A DNA stretch of 64,000 nt from Roseicella sp. DB1501 (GCF_013112485.1 NZ_JABFHG010000006.1:310001-374000), one strand, 5' to 3'; counted from the stretch's first letter, positions 15,739 to 23,794 are shown. The notes: a model not told the origin generated them from the letters alone. Numbers and translations: made by a program.

Positions 15739-16701
15739 ATGGCCCAACACTTCCTGCTTTCCGCCAAGGCCCGCACCCTCTCCCTCACGGCCATCTGCCG
15801 CATGAGCGACGACGAGGCGCACGCGGCCTTCGTGGCGATCCGGTGGGCTGCGACGGGTGGCGAGCCGGTTTGCCCGCGCTGCGGCTGCATGGCGGTCTAT
15901 GCCTACACGGTGCGCCGCATCTGGAAGTGCAAGGCGTGCAATCACCAGTTCTCGGTGACGAGCGGGACCATCTTCGCCAGCCGCAAGATGCCGATCCGCC
16001 AGTACCTCGTTGCCATCGCCATCTTCGTGAACGCGGCCAAGGGGCTGTCCGCCCTCCAGCTCGGCCGTGATCTGGACGTGCAATACAAGACCGCCTTCGT
16101 GCTGGCCCATAAGCTGCGCGAGGCCATCGGCTCGGGCCAGGCCGACACCACCCTCTCGGGTCATGTCGAGGTGGATGGCGCGTACTTCGGCGGCACGGTG
16201 CGGCAGGAGAACCGGAAGGAGGACCGCAAGGACCGCCGGCTGGCCGAGAACCAGACCGGCAAGCGCCAGGTCGTGGTGGTGATGCGTGAGCGCGGCGGCC
16301 GGACGCTGCCCTTCGTGTTCCGCTCGGAGGACCAAGCCATCCCGACGATCCGGGAGCGTGTTGCCCCTGGCAGCACCGTCTATGCCGACGAGGCCGGTTC
16401 CTGGGATGCGCTGCACGCCCGGTTCGAGACCAAGCGCATTAACCACCAACTCGCCTTCTCGGACGACGGCGCCTGCACGAACCAAGCGGAAAGCTACTTC
16501 TCCCGCCTGCGCCGGGCCGAGTGGGGCCAGCACCACCACATCAGCGGCAAGTACCTCGGCGCCTATGCCCGCGAGATGGCGTGGCGGGAGGATACCCGCC
16601 GCCGCTCGAACGGGACGCTGCACAGCCTCGCGGCGGCTGCGGCGCTCGGGCATCCGGTGTCGCGGGTGTGGGCCGGGTACTGGCAGCGCGGTCGGGCCTA
16701 G
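15733..16701 (+). CDS. IS1595-family transposase
   Basis: A 322-residue transposase. An N-terminal zinc-binding domain (CPRCGC, then WKCKAC followed by FSVTSGTIF) is typical of IS1595/IS1016-type enzymes. The ISXO2-like catalytic domain has VEVDGAYFGG (first Asp), VYADEAGSWD (second Asp) and TNQAESYFSRLRR (third acidic/Asn position). It would bind the terminal repeats and move the element. An in-frame TTG at 15724 would add three residues. The length is normal and no frameshift is visible, so it appears intact. Confidence 0.93.
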   Translation: MAMAQHFLLSAKARTLSLTAICRMSDDEAHAAFVAIRWAATGGEPVCPRCGCMAVYAYTVRRIWKCKACNHQFSVTSGTIFASRKMPIRQYLVAIAIFVNAAKGLSALQLGRDLDVQYKTAFVLAHKLREAIGSGQADTTLSGHVEVDGAYFGGTVRQENRKEDRKDRRLAENQTGKRQVVVVMRERGGRTLPFVFRSEDQAIPTIRERVAPGSTVYADEAGSWDALHARFETKRINHQLAFSDDGACTNQAESYFSRLRRAEWGQHHHISGKYLGAYAREMAWREDTRRRSNGTLHSLAAAAALGHPVSRVWAGYWQRGRA

Positions 16702-16852
16702 TCGCAGGAAGATTACCGGCCCACGACCTTAGCCATAGGATTCAATTGGGCGAATCAGGAAGCAACCCCTAATTGTGTCTCGACGCGACCCACACCCTGA
16801 CGGCGGCAGGCGGAGCCTAGCGCCGGGGCCAAGCCGGCCCTGAAAGGGGGTG

Positions 16853-16987
16853 ATGTTGTTGTCCAACAAGAAGATTCAGATCGGCCGGAGTGCAAAGTCC
16901 GGCCGGTTCATGACCGTGAAGGCCGCCACGGCGCGGAAAGCTACCGCGACCGTGGAGACCATCCGGAAGCCGAAGAAGGGCAAGTGA
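16853..16987 (+). CDS. Cargo: 44-residue basic small protein
   Basis: The frame reads MLLSNKKIQIGRSAKSGRFM, then TVKAATARKATATVETIRKP and KKGK. It has an excellent ribosome binding site (AAAGGGGG, 5 bases before ATG). It is strongly basic. The GRSAxSGRF and TVETIRKPKK pattern suggests a conserved small-protein family, but I cannot name a function. It lies 151 bp after the transposase gene on the same strand. Confidence 0.65.
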   Translation: MLLSNKKIQIGRSAKSGRFMTVKAATARKATATVETIRKPKKGK

Positions 16988-17086
16988 TCGTGCCGGTCAC
17001 CCCATCTTCGAACTAGGGCGGCGGGCGAAAGCCCGCCGCTCACCTTTCTGATTCTGACTTAGCCCTACTCTTGCGACAAGTGCGCT

Positions 17087-17329
17087 TTATCGCCCCGGTA
17101 TCCCCGGAAACGATCCGCCGTGCGGCTTGAGCCAGAACCGCTTCCGCTCGCCGGTAAGCGCCTCGGCCAGCTTGTCGATCGCATCCATCACCTCGCCGGC
17201 GGCCTTGTAAGCCGGGCCGCCGATCGGCGCCTCGGTTAGCACCTGCACGCAGAGCTTGCGGCACTCCCCGGCTGCCTCCATCGCGGCGTCGATGGTGGTA
17301 GGCGGGAGGATGCGGCGGGAGCGGGGCAT
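17087..17329 (-). CDS. Cargo: 80-residue hypothetical protein
   Basis: The frame from MPRSRRILPPTTIDAAMEAA to GIPGR is mainly helical with two Cys and no recognised domain. An upstream in-frame extension to 17449 exists but is less protein-like. There is no strong Shine-Dalgarno, so both start and reality are moderately uncertain. Confidence 0.45.
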   Translation of the reverse strand: MPRSRRILPPTTIDAAMEAAGECRKLCVQVLTEAPIGGPAYKAAGEVMDAIDKLAEALTGERKRFWLKPHGGSFPGIPGR

Positions 17330-17439
17330 GCCGTTAAGGCTGGCAGACCATCCGAACAAAGCAAGAACATTTTGCCCGTCCCGGTAAATGCTCGGCCACC
17401 TTCCCATGCGAGTTGATCCCGTCCGGCAGGGTAGATCCA

Positions 17440-17658
17440 ATGGCCTCAATAGCAGAACGCAAGTTCTTTGGTTACGTCAGGGTTGAGGTTGTATCGCATC
17501 ACCCAAGGCGATGGATTTGGTCCGTATGCCGAGACGACACTCACACCCCGGTCATGTCAGCTCAAACGCCCCTCTTCTGCGCCGAGAGTGCGTGGGAAGC
17601 CGGGAGGAACGCACTGGCAGCTTTGGAGAAGGGCGAGGCAGGCATAAAGGCGGCCTAG
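17440..17658 (+). CDS. Cargo: small protein, paralogue of the convergent 17693-17929 gene
   Basis: A 72-residue protein, MASIAERKFFGYVRVEVVSH onward. It shares FFGYVxVExV, WxWxVCRD, AWxAGRxxLxALExG with the convergent neighbour at 17693-17929. An N-terminal beta-hairpin and a C-terminal amphipathic helix are suggested. AGGG lies upstream of the ATG. The family is not recognised. Confidence 0.65.
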   Translation: MASIAERKFFGYVRVEVVSHHPRRWIWSVCRDDTHTPVMSAQTPLFCAESAWEAGRNALAALEKGEAGIKAA

Positions 17659-17692
17659 GTCGGCAGATGCCGGCCGCCCTACACACCTCCGG

Positions 17693-17929
17693 TTAGGCCG
17701 CTTGGCTAAGCTCGCTGGCCTGTTTGAGCGAAGCGCCCTGCTCCAACGCGCGCAGCACCTTCCGCCCGGCCTGCCAGGCATCGTCAGGGTGCCGGTATGC
17801 CCTGGTAGCGGTGATGATGGTCGTATCGCCCACATCTCGGCAAACGGTCCACGCCCATTGCCGCTGCTTGCGGGCGACGATCTCGACCTTCACGTATCCA
17901 AAAAACTGACACCGCGAGACCGCCGGCAT
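17693..17929 (-). CDS. Cargo: small protein, paralogue of 17440-17658
   Basis: A 78-residue protein starting MPAVSRCQFFGYVKVEIVAR. GAGAGGGA sits just before the ATG, a strong start signal. It aligns along its length with the 72-residue protein encoded tail to tail 34 bp away, with conserved FFGYV, WTVCRD, DAWQAGRKVLRALEQG. Two diverged copies facing each other indicate an old inverted duplication or a paired system such as homologous subunits. No function known. Confidence 0.7.
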   Translation of the reverse strand: MPAVSRCQFFGYVKVEIVARKQRQWAWTVCRDVGDTTIITATRAYRHPDDAWQAGRKVLRALEQGASLKQASELSQAA

Positions 17930-18133
17930 CTGCAATCCCTCTCGTTTATGATCCTTTGTCGTAATTAAGCTATAGATTATGTTTCGTAAAGGCAAAGTTC
18001 GCCTCTTGACACCTAGGCTACGCGCCGACGCCCGGCCCGCGTCGCTCGCGGCAACCTACCGCACACGAATCATTGCTATTACGAACCCTCATTTCCGTGA
18101 TACCCACACCCTGAGGTGGAAAACGGGGATAAA

Positions 18134-18379
18134 ATGAAGGTGTATTTAGACGAATTCGGCGAGAAGCGCCTGATCGGCCGAGCGGACGTGCCCGCCGATG
18201 TAGGGCCGGTTTTCACAGTGCCGCTGTTCGGCCCGAAGTCCATCATCACCGATGCCTACACGATCGGCACCGTGACCCGCTTCCCGTCCGGCGGCGCGCC
18301 CGTCGTCGAGCGCGCCGTGATCGTCTCGTCTGTCCAGTACCCCGAGTTTCTACCGGGGTGGCAGCCACTGGCCTCGTAG
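18134..18379 (+). CDS. Cargo: 81-residue hypothetical protein
   Basis: The frame MKVYLDEFGEKRLIGRADVP to WQPLAS starts at an ATG with ACGGGGAT upstream. It looks beta-rich and has no recognised domain. Its last 30 bases overlap the 3' end of the convergent receiver-domain gene (18350), which is unusual but possible. Confidence 0.55.
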   Translation: MKVYLDEFGEKRLIGRADVPADVGPVFTVPLFGPKSIITDAYTIGTVTRFPSGGAPVVERAVIVSSVQYPEFLPGWQPLAS

Positions 18380-18832
18380 CGCGATCGGACTTGTCGAGTT
18401 GGCGATGGGCTGGCGGGTGTTTCGCCGGTCCAGGGCCGGGAGTTCCCGCGCCGCTCGGTCCATCACGGCGCGCGCGACGTCTGGCAGCTCCGCATAGCCG
18501 AACGGCTTTTCCAGCCGCGCGATCGGGCCACCAAGGCCACGCAGGTCAGCCTGCGGCGCCTCCCCGGGAAAACCCGTGATGACGACGATCGGCAGAGCGG
18601 GGCGCATCTCCCGCAGAGCGCGGATGACCCGTTGCCCCGCCAGGCTGCCGTTCAGCCAAAGCTCCACGATCGCCACGTCGATCGGCGCCATGGATGCGCG
18701 GTGCAGCGCCTCGGCCTCGCCGGCCGCATAGAGGGTGTCGAAGCCAGCCTCACTTAGGAGATCGCCGGCCATCAGGCCGAGCAGAGCTTCATCATCAACG
18801 ACCAACGCAAGCGGACGTGCGGCCTGGCTCAT
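18350..18832 (-). CDS. Cargo: orphan response-regulator receiver domain, Asp-to-Glu variant
   Basis: A 160-residue protein made almost only of a CheY-like receiver domain. The acidic pair D13-D14, T86 and K109 are in place, but the phospho-acceptor position is E57 (AIVELWLNG) where receivers have Asp. Glu often mimics phospho-Asp, so it may be locked active or act as a phosphorylation-independent partner (inference). There is no output domain; the C-terminal 45 residues are Arg/Pro-rich. The ATG at 18832 is used; a TTG lies 9 bases upstream. No histidine kinase is in the window. Confidence 0.8.
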   Translation of the reverse strand: MSQAARPLALVVDDEALLGLMAGDLLSEAGFDTLYAAGEAEALHRASMAPIDVAIVELWLNGSLAGQRVIRALREMRPALPIVVITGFPGEAPQADLRGLGGPIARLEKPFGYAELPDVARAVMDRAARELPALDRRNTRQPIANSTSPIALRGQWLPPR

Positions 18833-18844
18833 GACATGCAACCT

Positions 18845-19179
18845 AATTAGTGCTTAATCACAATGATATCATGATGTTCTCGAAACGCAATTGGTTGATG
18901 CGGCATGGATGCGGCGAGCCTAGGGCTGCGATGCCACCGCTTCCTAGGGCGTGGTTGGCATGAGGCATCACCAGGCCACCGTATCTGGAAAAACGCCTTG
19001 ATCGGACCTGGGTCTGCCAAAAACGAGTCCTATCAATGGCTTACAAGCCATTGAAATTGCTTCCAGAATTCGCTATACATTCTCAGGTGGGCGTCTCCGG
19101 AGCCACCCGCGTTGCCCGCTAGGGCAGCACCTGAACTGACGGTTGCCCCCATGAGGTAACCTACCAAGCGGTTTGGGCT
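18845..19179. other. Gap inside the transposon with a 20-bp palindrome
   Basis: No supported gene. The left part (18841-18900) is AT-rich and probably carries the promoter for the leftward receiver-domain gene. At 19034-19053, CAATGGCTT and AAGCCATTG form a perfect inverted repeat around two bases, an operator-like or recombination-site-like structure. Confidence 0.5.
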
Positions 19180-20070
19180 TTAAGGGGCCGGGATGCCCGC
19201 CGCCTTTCTCGGGCGTTGGGCACCGTAAAACTCAAAGATGGAGCGCTGTTCGTCGCTGATGCGGTGAAGCCCATCTACTGGCCACAGGAACACACCACGT
19301 CCGAAGTGCTTGCCGTTTGGACCTTCGGCGATGCGGGGCTTAAGCACTTGTGCGTATGACGGTCGGCCTACCCTCACCTGTTGTCCGATTATGGGCGTCT
19401 CTGGCAACGCTTGATAGAAGGCACTAGCAACGACATCCGCAAGCTGAAGTCCCGGCCGGTTTGCATGTGGGAAGCTTACGATTTGAGAGAGATCCACCAT
19501 ATCCCAGGCAAGATCGCCAGCTTTCAGATGTAGGCGGTTGTTGGCGCTTTGGAGTTGAATGCGGGCGAGGTAATCCAAGGTCCGCGAGTAGCGATGCCCA
19601 CCGCGAGTTGAGAACTCGACCCGAACCGTTCTTGGTTCACCATACTTCCGCATGGCATGCCCACGGCAATATTTTGTAACCTGTTCCAAGAGCAGACGCG
19701 CCATCCAGTTATAAAACCAATTTTGCTTGGCAATTCGTTCTGCGCGCTCGTTGCGATAGCCTCGAAGGCTTGGCTTATGCGAAATCCCAACAAAGTAACG
19801 GGCGGGCAAGCCGGACATGAAATCGGAAACCGCTTGCCGTCTTTCCGGGGAAAGCTCGGCAAAATGCAAGTCTTTCCGTTGCTTTGCTCGCATATCAGTT
19901 AAAATACGGCTAAGCCACTCTCGAGGCTGAGAGTTAACCTGCGCCTCCACTACGAAGGCACCAATGGTGAACCATTCGGTTCCACCGACCGGATCGAGGG
20001 GACGCACGCGCTTTACGCCATCGTCTCCCGCTTCATCGATATATGCCACATACCCAACTGGAGGTGCCAT
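19180..20070 (-). CDS. Cargo: DUF3800 domain protein
   Basis: A 296-residue protein with the DUF3800 hallmarks: N-terminal GYVAYIDEAGDDG (acidic pair at about residues 11-12), a central HFAELSPERRQ segment, and PGLQLADVVASAFYQ near residue 225. DUF3800 is predicted to have an RNase H-like fold with conserved acidic residues and often occurs in mobile and defence-associated regions; biochemical function is unproven. The start at 20070 (MAPPVGYVAYIDEAG) is preferred over the 37-residue longer frame. Confidence 0.8.
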   Translation of the reverse strand: MAPPVGYVAYIDEAGDDGVKRVRPLDPVGGTEWFTIGAFVVEAQVNSQPREWLSRILTDMRAKQRKDLHFAELSPERRQAVSDFMSGLPARYFVGISHKPSLRGYRNERAERIAKQNWFYNWMARLLLEQVTKYCRGHAMRKYGEPRTVRVEFSTRGGHRYSRTLDYLARIQLQSANNRLHLKAGDLAWDMVDLSQIVSFPHANRPGLQLADVVASAFYQALPETPIIGQQVRVGRPSYAQVLKPRIAEGPNGKHFGRGVFLWPVDGLHRISDEQRSIFEFYGAQRPRKAAGIPAP

Positions 20071-20212
20071 CGAATGGATCGTAGGCGCGAGGCGTCCAAG
20101 CCGGAAAGTGCATCCCGGATGGAACGCTTCCAACGACGCCTCCTGCGACCTTGGCCGTGACGAGAACGAAGCGCGGTTCAATGAGAAGCCGACGTGCAGC
20201 AGTTTCTGGCAC

Positions 20213-20644
20213 CTACTCCGCCACCTCCCACAGCCTCGCCCGCCCCTGCTTGCCGTTCTGCCGGATCACGCCTCGGTCCCGCTGATGCCGAATAGCCCTG
20301 CCGATGCTCTCCACCACCGCCGACCGCAACGCCGGGCTGGCCGCGTCCAGCGCCCGTTCCTCCATCACCTGATCCGCCAGGGCCGCAATCGTCATCGGCC
20401 CGCCGGCCTCGCGCAGCATCCCCAGCACCGACCGGCTCATGTCCTTCAGCACGCCCAGCATCGGCGAGCGCGCCTGCCGCATCTGGATATCGTCCACCGG
20501 ATAGGCCGGGTCCAACTGCCGGATCACCGCGTCCACCGCCGCCAAGTCGGCATAGAGCCGGTCCAGCCGTGCCCGCGCCGTCTCCAGCTCGCCGGCCAGC
20601 ATCGCCCGGCGCTCCACCAGGCCGGGTAGGACGAACTCGTTCAT
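20213..20644 (-). CDS. Cargo: coiled-coil protein with C-terminal winged-helix-like region
   Basis: A 143-residue protein. Residues 8-45 form a probable coiled coil (VERRAMLAGELETARARLDR). The C-terminal half (GMLREAGGPMTIAALADQVM then IRHQRDRGVIRQNGKQGRAR) has the helix-turn-helix plus wing pattern of winged-helix DNA-binding domains. It could regulate the element (inference). Its Shine-Dalgarno lies inside a hairpin (20651-20671). Confidence 0.6.
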   Translation of the reverse strand: MNEFVLPGLVERRAMLAGELETARARLDRLYADLAAVDAVIRQLDPAYPVDDIQMRQARSPMLGVLKDMSRSVLGMLREAGGPMTIAALADQVMEERALDAASPALRSAVVESIGRAIRHQRDRGVIRQNGKQGRARLWEVAE

Positions 20645-20650
20645 CGTAGG

Positions 20651-20671
20651 CGCTCCCGCAAAACGGGAGCG
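20651..20671 (-). promoter_or_regulatory. Hairpin covering a ribosome binding site
   Basis: CGCTCCCG and CGGGAGCG form a perfect 8-bp stem with a 5-base A-rich loop. On the minus strand the 3' arm carries GGGAG, which ends about 8 bases before the ATG of the 143-residue gene at 20644. The structure could mask the ribosome binding site in the mRNA; it could also be a transcription terminator-like or operator structure. Confidence 0.45.
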
Positions 20672-20703
20672 ATTATAAGGGGTTAGCGGCCAATCCGCCC
20701 GAG

Positions 20704-20733
20704 GGCGTGAGGTGTGGTTGATACCTAAAGCCG
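20704..20733 (-). repeat. Right terminal inverted repeat of the transposon
   Basis: Read on the minus strand it begins CGGCTTTAGGTATCAACCAC and matches the left repeat at 13386-13415 in 23 of 30 positions. Confidence 0.85.
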
Positions 20734-20741
20734 GACCTGGC
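20734..20741. repeat. Target-site duplication, right copy
   Basis: GACCTGGC is identical to 13378-13385 and lies directly outside the right terminal repeat. Confidence 0.85.
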
Positions 20742-21657
20742 CTCGGTCGAGCTGGCGCGGGAGCCGGCCGAGCAGGCCGCCACCCTGCCGCTCTCGCGCA
20801 CCCTCATCGACCTGCGCTCGCGCAATTTCGCCGCCGTTCGCCTCTCGCCGCGCGACGCGGTGCGGCTGCCGCGCGGCTTCGGCGACCGCGATACGGGGCC
20901 GGTGACGCTGGTCGGGGAGTTCGTCCGCCCCGGCGTCTACGACATCCGCCGTGGCGAGCGGCTGTCCGAGGTCATCGCCCGGGCCGGCGGGCTGACCGCC
21001 CAGGCCTATCCCTACGGCGCCGTCTTCAGCCGCGAGAGCGTCCGCCAGCGCCAGCAGGAGGGATTCCAGCGCACCGCCCGCGAGCTCGAGCAGGGGTTGA
21101 TGCAGGTCGCCGCCGGCCAGGCCGTCGCCGGGATGCGCGGCTCGACCGACCTCTCCGGCGCGATCCAGGCGGGCCAGGCCCTGGCGACCTCGCTGCGGCA
21201 GACGCGCGCGGCCGGGCGGATGGTGGTGGAGGCGAATCCCGTCGTCCTGGCCGGCCGTCCCGACCTCGACGTGCTGATGGAGCCGGGCGACCTGGTGGCG
21301 ATGCCGAAGCGGCCGAACGAGGTGACGGTGGTCGGCGCGGTGCTGAACCCGGGCAGCCTGCAATTCGCCACGGGCTGGAAGGCCGGCGACTATGTCCGCG
21401 GCGCGGGCGGCGAGCAGCGCTTCGCCGATGGCGACCGCGCCTTCGTCGTGCTGCCGAACGGCCAGTCCGCCCCGGCGGGGCTGGGCGGCTGGCTGTCGGG
21501 CGGGCCGCCGATCCCGCCCGGCAGCACGGTGGTGGTGCCGCAGGACCCCTCCCCCTACGAGACCTGGGGATTCCTGCGGGACGTGACGCAGGTGCTGTCG
21601 CAGGTGGCGCTGTCCTCGGCGGCGCTGGCGGTGATCGTCCGGTCGGGATCGAAATAG
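20734..21657 (+). pseudogene. Polysaccharide export protein (Wza/SLBB), 3' fragment
   Basis: The continuation of the gene starting at 11398. After the target duplication the frame reads ASVELAREPAEQAA and runs to a TAG at 21657 (304 codons from 20743). It holds two more SLBB-type modules (VTLVGEFVRPGVYDIRRGE; EVTVVGAVLNPGSLQFATGW) and ends with a hydrophobic C-terminal segment (VALSSAALAVIVRSGSK). An internal ATG at 20860 could start a fragment, but it has no clear ribosome binding site and would not be a functional exporter. Confidence 0.9.
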
Positions 21658-21685
21658 TCCCCATGCGCGGCGGCACGGGACGGCG

Positions 21686-23794
21686 ATGACGCATCGCAGG
21701 CAGCGATGGCGCCGCCGCATGCTGGCCGCGCTGCTGGCCTGCGCCTGGGCCCGCCCGGCCCCGGCGCAGGAGGTGCCGGCGGCGGGCAGCGACCTCGGCG
21801 GCGTCGGGCTGATCGAGATGCGCAACGCCCGCTTCCGGCCCGATGGCACGCTCGAGGCCGGGGCGGCGCTGCGGCATCAGCGGCAATACTGGTTCCTCGG
21901 CTTCCAGACCCTGCCCTTCCTCGAGACCACCTTCCGCCTGACCGACCGCCTCGATGCCACGCGAGGCCGCGGCATGACGAACGACCGGGCCTTCGATCTC
22001 AAGCTGCAGCTCTGGACGGAGAATGCCTGGCGCCCGGCCCTCGCGGTCGGGCTGCAGGACGCGATCGGCACCGGCCTCTATGGCGGGGAGTACCTCGTCG
22101 CCTCGAAGCGCTTCGGCCCGGTCGATGTCAGCCTCGGCATGGGCTGGGGCCGGCTCGGCACGGGCAAGGACATGCCCAACCCCTTCCGCCTCCTCTCCGG
22201 CCGCTACAAGACCCGCTCGCGCGATGTCGGCGAGGGCGGGACGCCGGCCTATGGGACCTGGTTCCGGGGCGAGGAGGTGGCGCTCTTCGGCGGCCTCGAA
22301 TGGTCCCTGCCCGAGATCCCGACCCCCTATGGCGCGGTCGAGGGGCTGCGGGCGAAGATCGAGTGGTCGGGTGACGCGCTGCGCGACGAGCGCGGCGACT
22401 ATCCGGCCCGGACCGACACCCTGCGCGGCGAGGCCCGGTCGCGCCTCAATTTCGGCCTGCAATGGCAGCCCAATCCCTGGCTCGATGCCGGGCTGCATTT
22501 CGTCCATGGCACGGACCTGCTGGTCCGTCTCTCGCTCCGCCTCGATCCGGCGCGGCCGCCGGAGGCGCCGCGCCCGCCGCCGCCCGCCCTGGCGCCGCGC
22601 CCGGCGCAGGGCGATGCGGGGGCGATCGCGCCGGCCCTGCGGGCGGCGGGGTTCCGGCCGCTCGGCATCGAGCTCGACGGGGCGGAGGCGAGGATCGCGG
22701 TGGAGGGCGGCCGCTTCCCCACCCTGGCCCAGACGGCGGGGCGCGTGGTCCGCGCCGTCCAGCCCAACCTGCCGCCGGAGGTCGAGCGGATCGAGGTGCT
22801 CTGGCACCGCGCCGGCGCGCCGGTGGCCCGCCTGGTCGTGCTGCGGGAGGCGATCGAGGCCGGCGCGACGGGCCGCGGCAGCGCCGAGGAGGTCCTGGCC
22901 ACGGCCAGCCTGCATCCGGCAACGGACCGGTCCTTCCCGGGCAGCCTGGGCGCGCCGGGCCTGTCCTGGGCGATCGAGCCGCGGCTGGCGCTGCAGCTCG
23001 GCGATCCCGGCCAGGCGGTCCGCTGGCAGGCCGGGCTGGTGGCCGGCGCCCGCTACGGGCTCGGCGAGGGCGTCGCGCTGGCCGGCAGCCTGGCCCAGGC
23101 GGTGCTCGGCAATCTCGACGACGGCAAGCCCTCGAACAGCGAGCTGCCGCATGTCCGCAGCGACATCGCCCGCTACGCGCGGGAGGGCAAGACCTCGATC
23201 CCCACCCTCTATGCCGAGCGGATCTGGACCCTGGCGCCCGACTGGTTCGCCCGCATCACCGGCGGGCTGCTGGAGCCGATGTACCAGGGCGTCTCCGGCG
23301 AGGTGCTGTGGCGGCCCATGGACCGGCCGATCGCCATCGGCCTCGACCTCGCCTGGGTGGCGCAGCGGGAATACCGGCAGCGCTTCGCCGCGCTCGGCTA
23401 CACGGTGGCGACCGGCCATGCCTCGCTCTACGCCGACCTGCCGCTGTGGAACCTCTACGCCGTGCTGCGAGCCGGGCGCTACCTGGCCGGGGACTGGGGC
23501 GGCACGATCGAGCTCGGCCGGCGCTTCGACAGCGGCATCGAGGTCGGCGCCTTCGCCACCTTCACCACCGTGCCCTTCAGCCAGTTCGGCGAGGGCAGCT
23601 TCGACAAGGGCATCTACCTGCGCTTCCCGCTGCAATTGTTCGGGCCTGATACGGCGGCGCGCGCCGGCGCGGTGATCCGGCCGGTCGTCCGCGACGGCGG
23701 GCAGCGGCTGGTGGTCGACAACCCGCTCTGGGAGGTGACGCGGGACGGGCGGGCGGATGCGCTGGCGCGGGGCTATCTCGGCTTCCTGCACTGA
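21686..23794 (+). CDS. YjbH/GfcD-type outer-membrane exopolysaccharide protein
   Basis: A 702-residue protein with a signal peptide (cleavage near PAPAQ, residue 28) and YjbH-family features: GGVGLIEMRNARFRPDGTLE, WFLGFQTLPFLETTFRLTDR, then VSLGMGWGRLG and FGGLEWSLP. The C-terminal half is rich in aromatic beta-strands like a porin. YjbH/GfcD proteins work with GfcB, GfcC and Wza-type exporters in group-4-capsule-like systems. It is 28 bp after the interrupted SLBB gene and probably shared its operon, so the insertion may be polar on it. Confidence 0.85.
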   Translation: MTHRRQRWRRRMLAALLACAWARPAPAQEVPAAGSDLGGVGLIEMRNARFRPDGTLEAGAALRHQRQYWFLGFQTLPFLETTFRLTDRLDATRGRGMTNDRAFDLKLQLWTENAWRPALAVGLQDAIGTGLYGGEYLVASKRFGPVDVSLGMGWGRLGTGKDMPNPFRLLSGRYKTRSRDVGEGGTPAYGTWFRGEEVALFGGLEWSLPEIPTPYGAVEGLRAKIEWSGDALRDERGDYPARTDTLRGEARSRLNFGLQWQPNPWLDAGLHFVHGTDLLVRLSLRLDPARPPEAPRPPPPALAPRPAQGDAGAIAPALRAAGFRPLGIELDGAEARIAVEGGRFPTLAQTAGRVVRAVQPNLPPEVERIEVLWHRAGAPVARLVVLREAIEAGATGRGSAEEVLATASLHPATDRSFPGSLGAPGLSWAIEPRLALQLGDPGQAVRWQAGLVAGARYGLGEGVALAGSLAQAVLGNLDDGKPSNSELPHVRSDIARYAREGKTSIPTLYAERIWTLAPDWFARITGGLLEPMYQGVSGEVLWRPMDRPIAIGLDLAWVAQREYRQRFAALGYTVATGHASLYADLPLWNLYAVLRAGRYLAGDWGGTIELGRRFDSGIEVGAFATFTTVPFSQFGEGSFDKGIYLRFPLQLFGPDTAARAGAVIRPVVRDGGQRLVVDNPLWEVTRDGRADALARGYLGFLH

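Larger units (their letters stand above)
13386..20733. mobile_element. IS1595-family transposon with cargo genes, 7,348 bp
   Basis: The boundaries are set by an 8-bp direct duplication and 30-bp inverted repeats with 23 of 30 matches. The only transposase inside is IS1595-type (15733-16701). Excising the element with one duplication copy rejoins the polysaccharide export gene in frame (13384-13386 codon GCC continuing at 20743), so the ends are well supported. Cargo lies on both sides of the transposase: two membrane proteins and a DUF6471 gene to the left; small unknown proteins, a receiver domain, a DUF3800 protein and a 143-residue protein to the right. Parts are visibly AT-richer than the host genes (14470-14900, 19000-20200). 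Confidence 0.9.

Noticed and set aside
18006-18011. A perfect TTGACA box in the transposon
   Set aside because: No acceptable -10 hexamer lies 16-18 bases downstream, so it is not called a promoter.
16788-18114. A 13-bp direct repeat (ACCCACACCCTGA at 16788 and 18102), considered as an internal inverted-repeat remnant of a smaller IS
   Set aside because: It resembles the terminal repeats only weakly, there is no matching partner on the transposase's other side, and the outer repeats with target duplication explain the element better.
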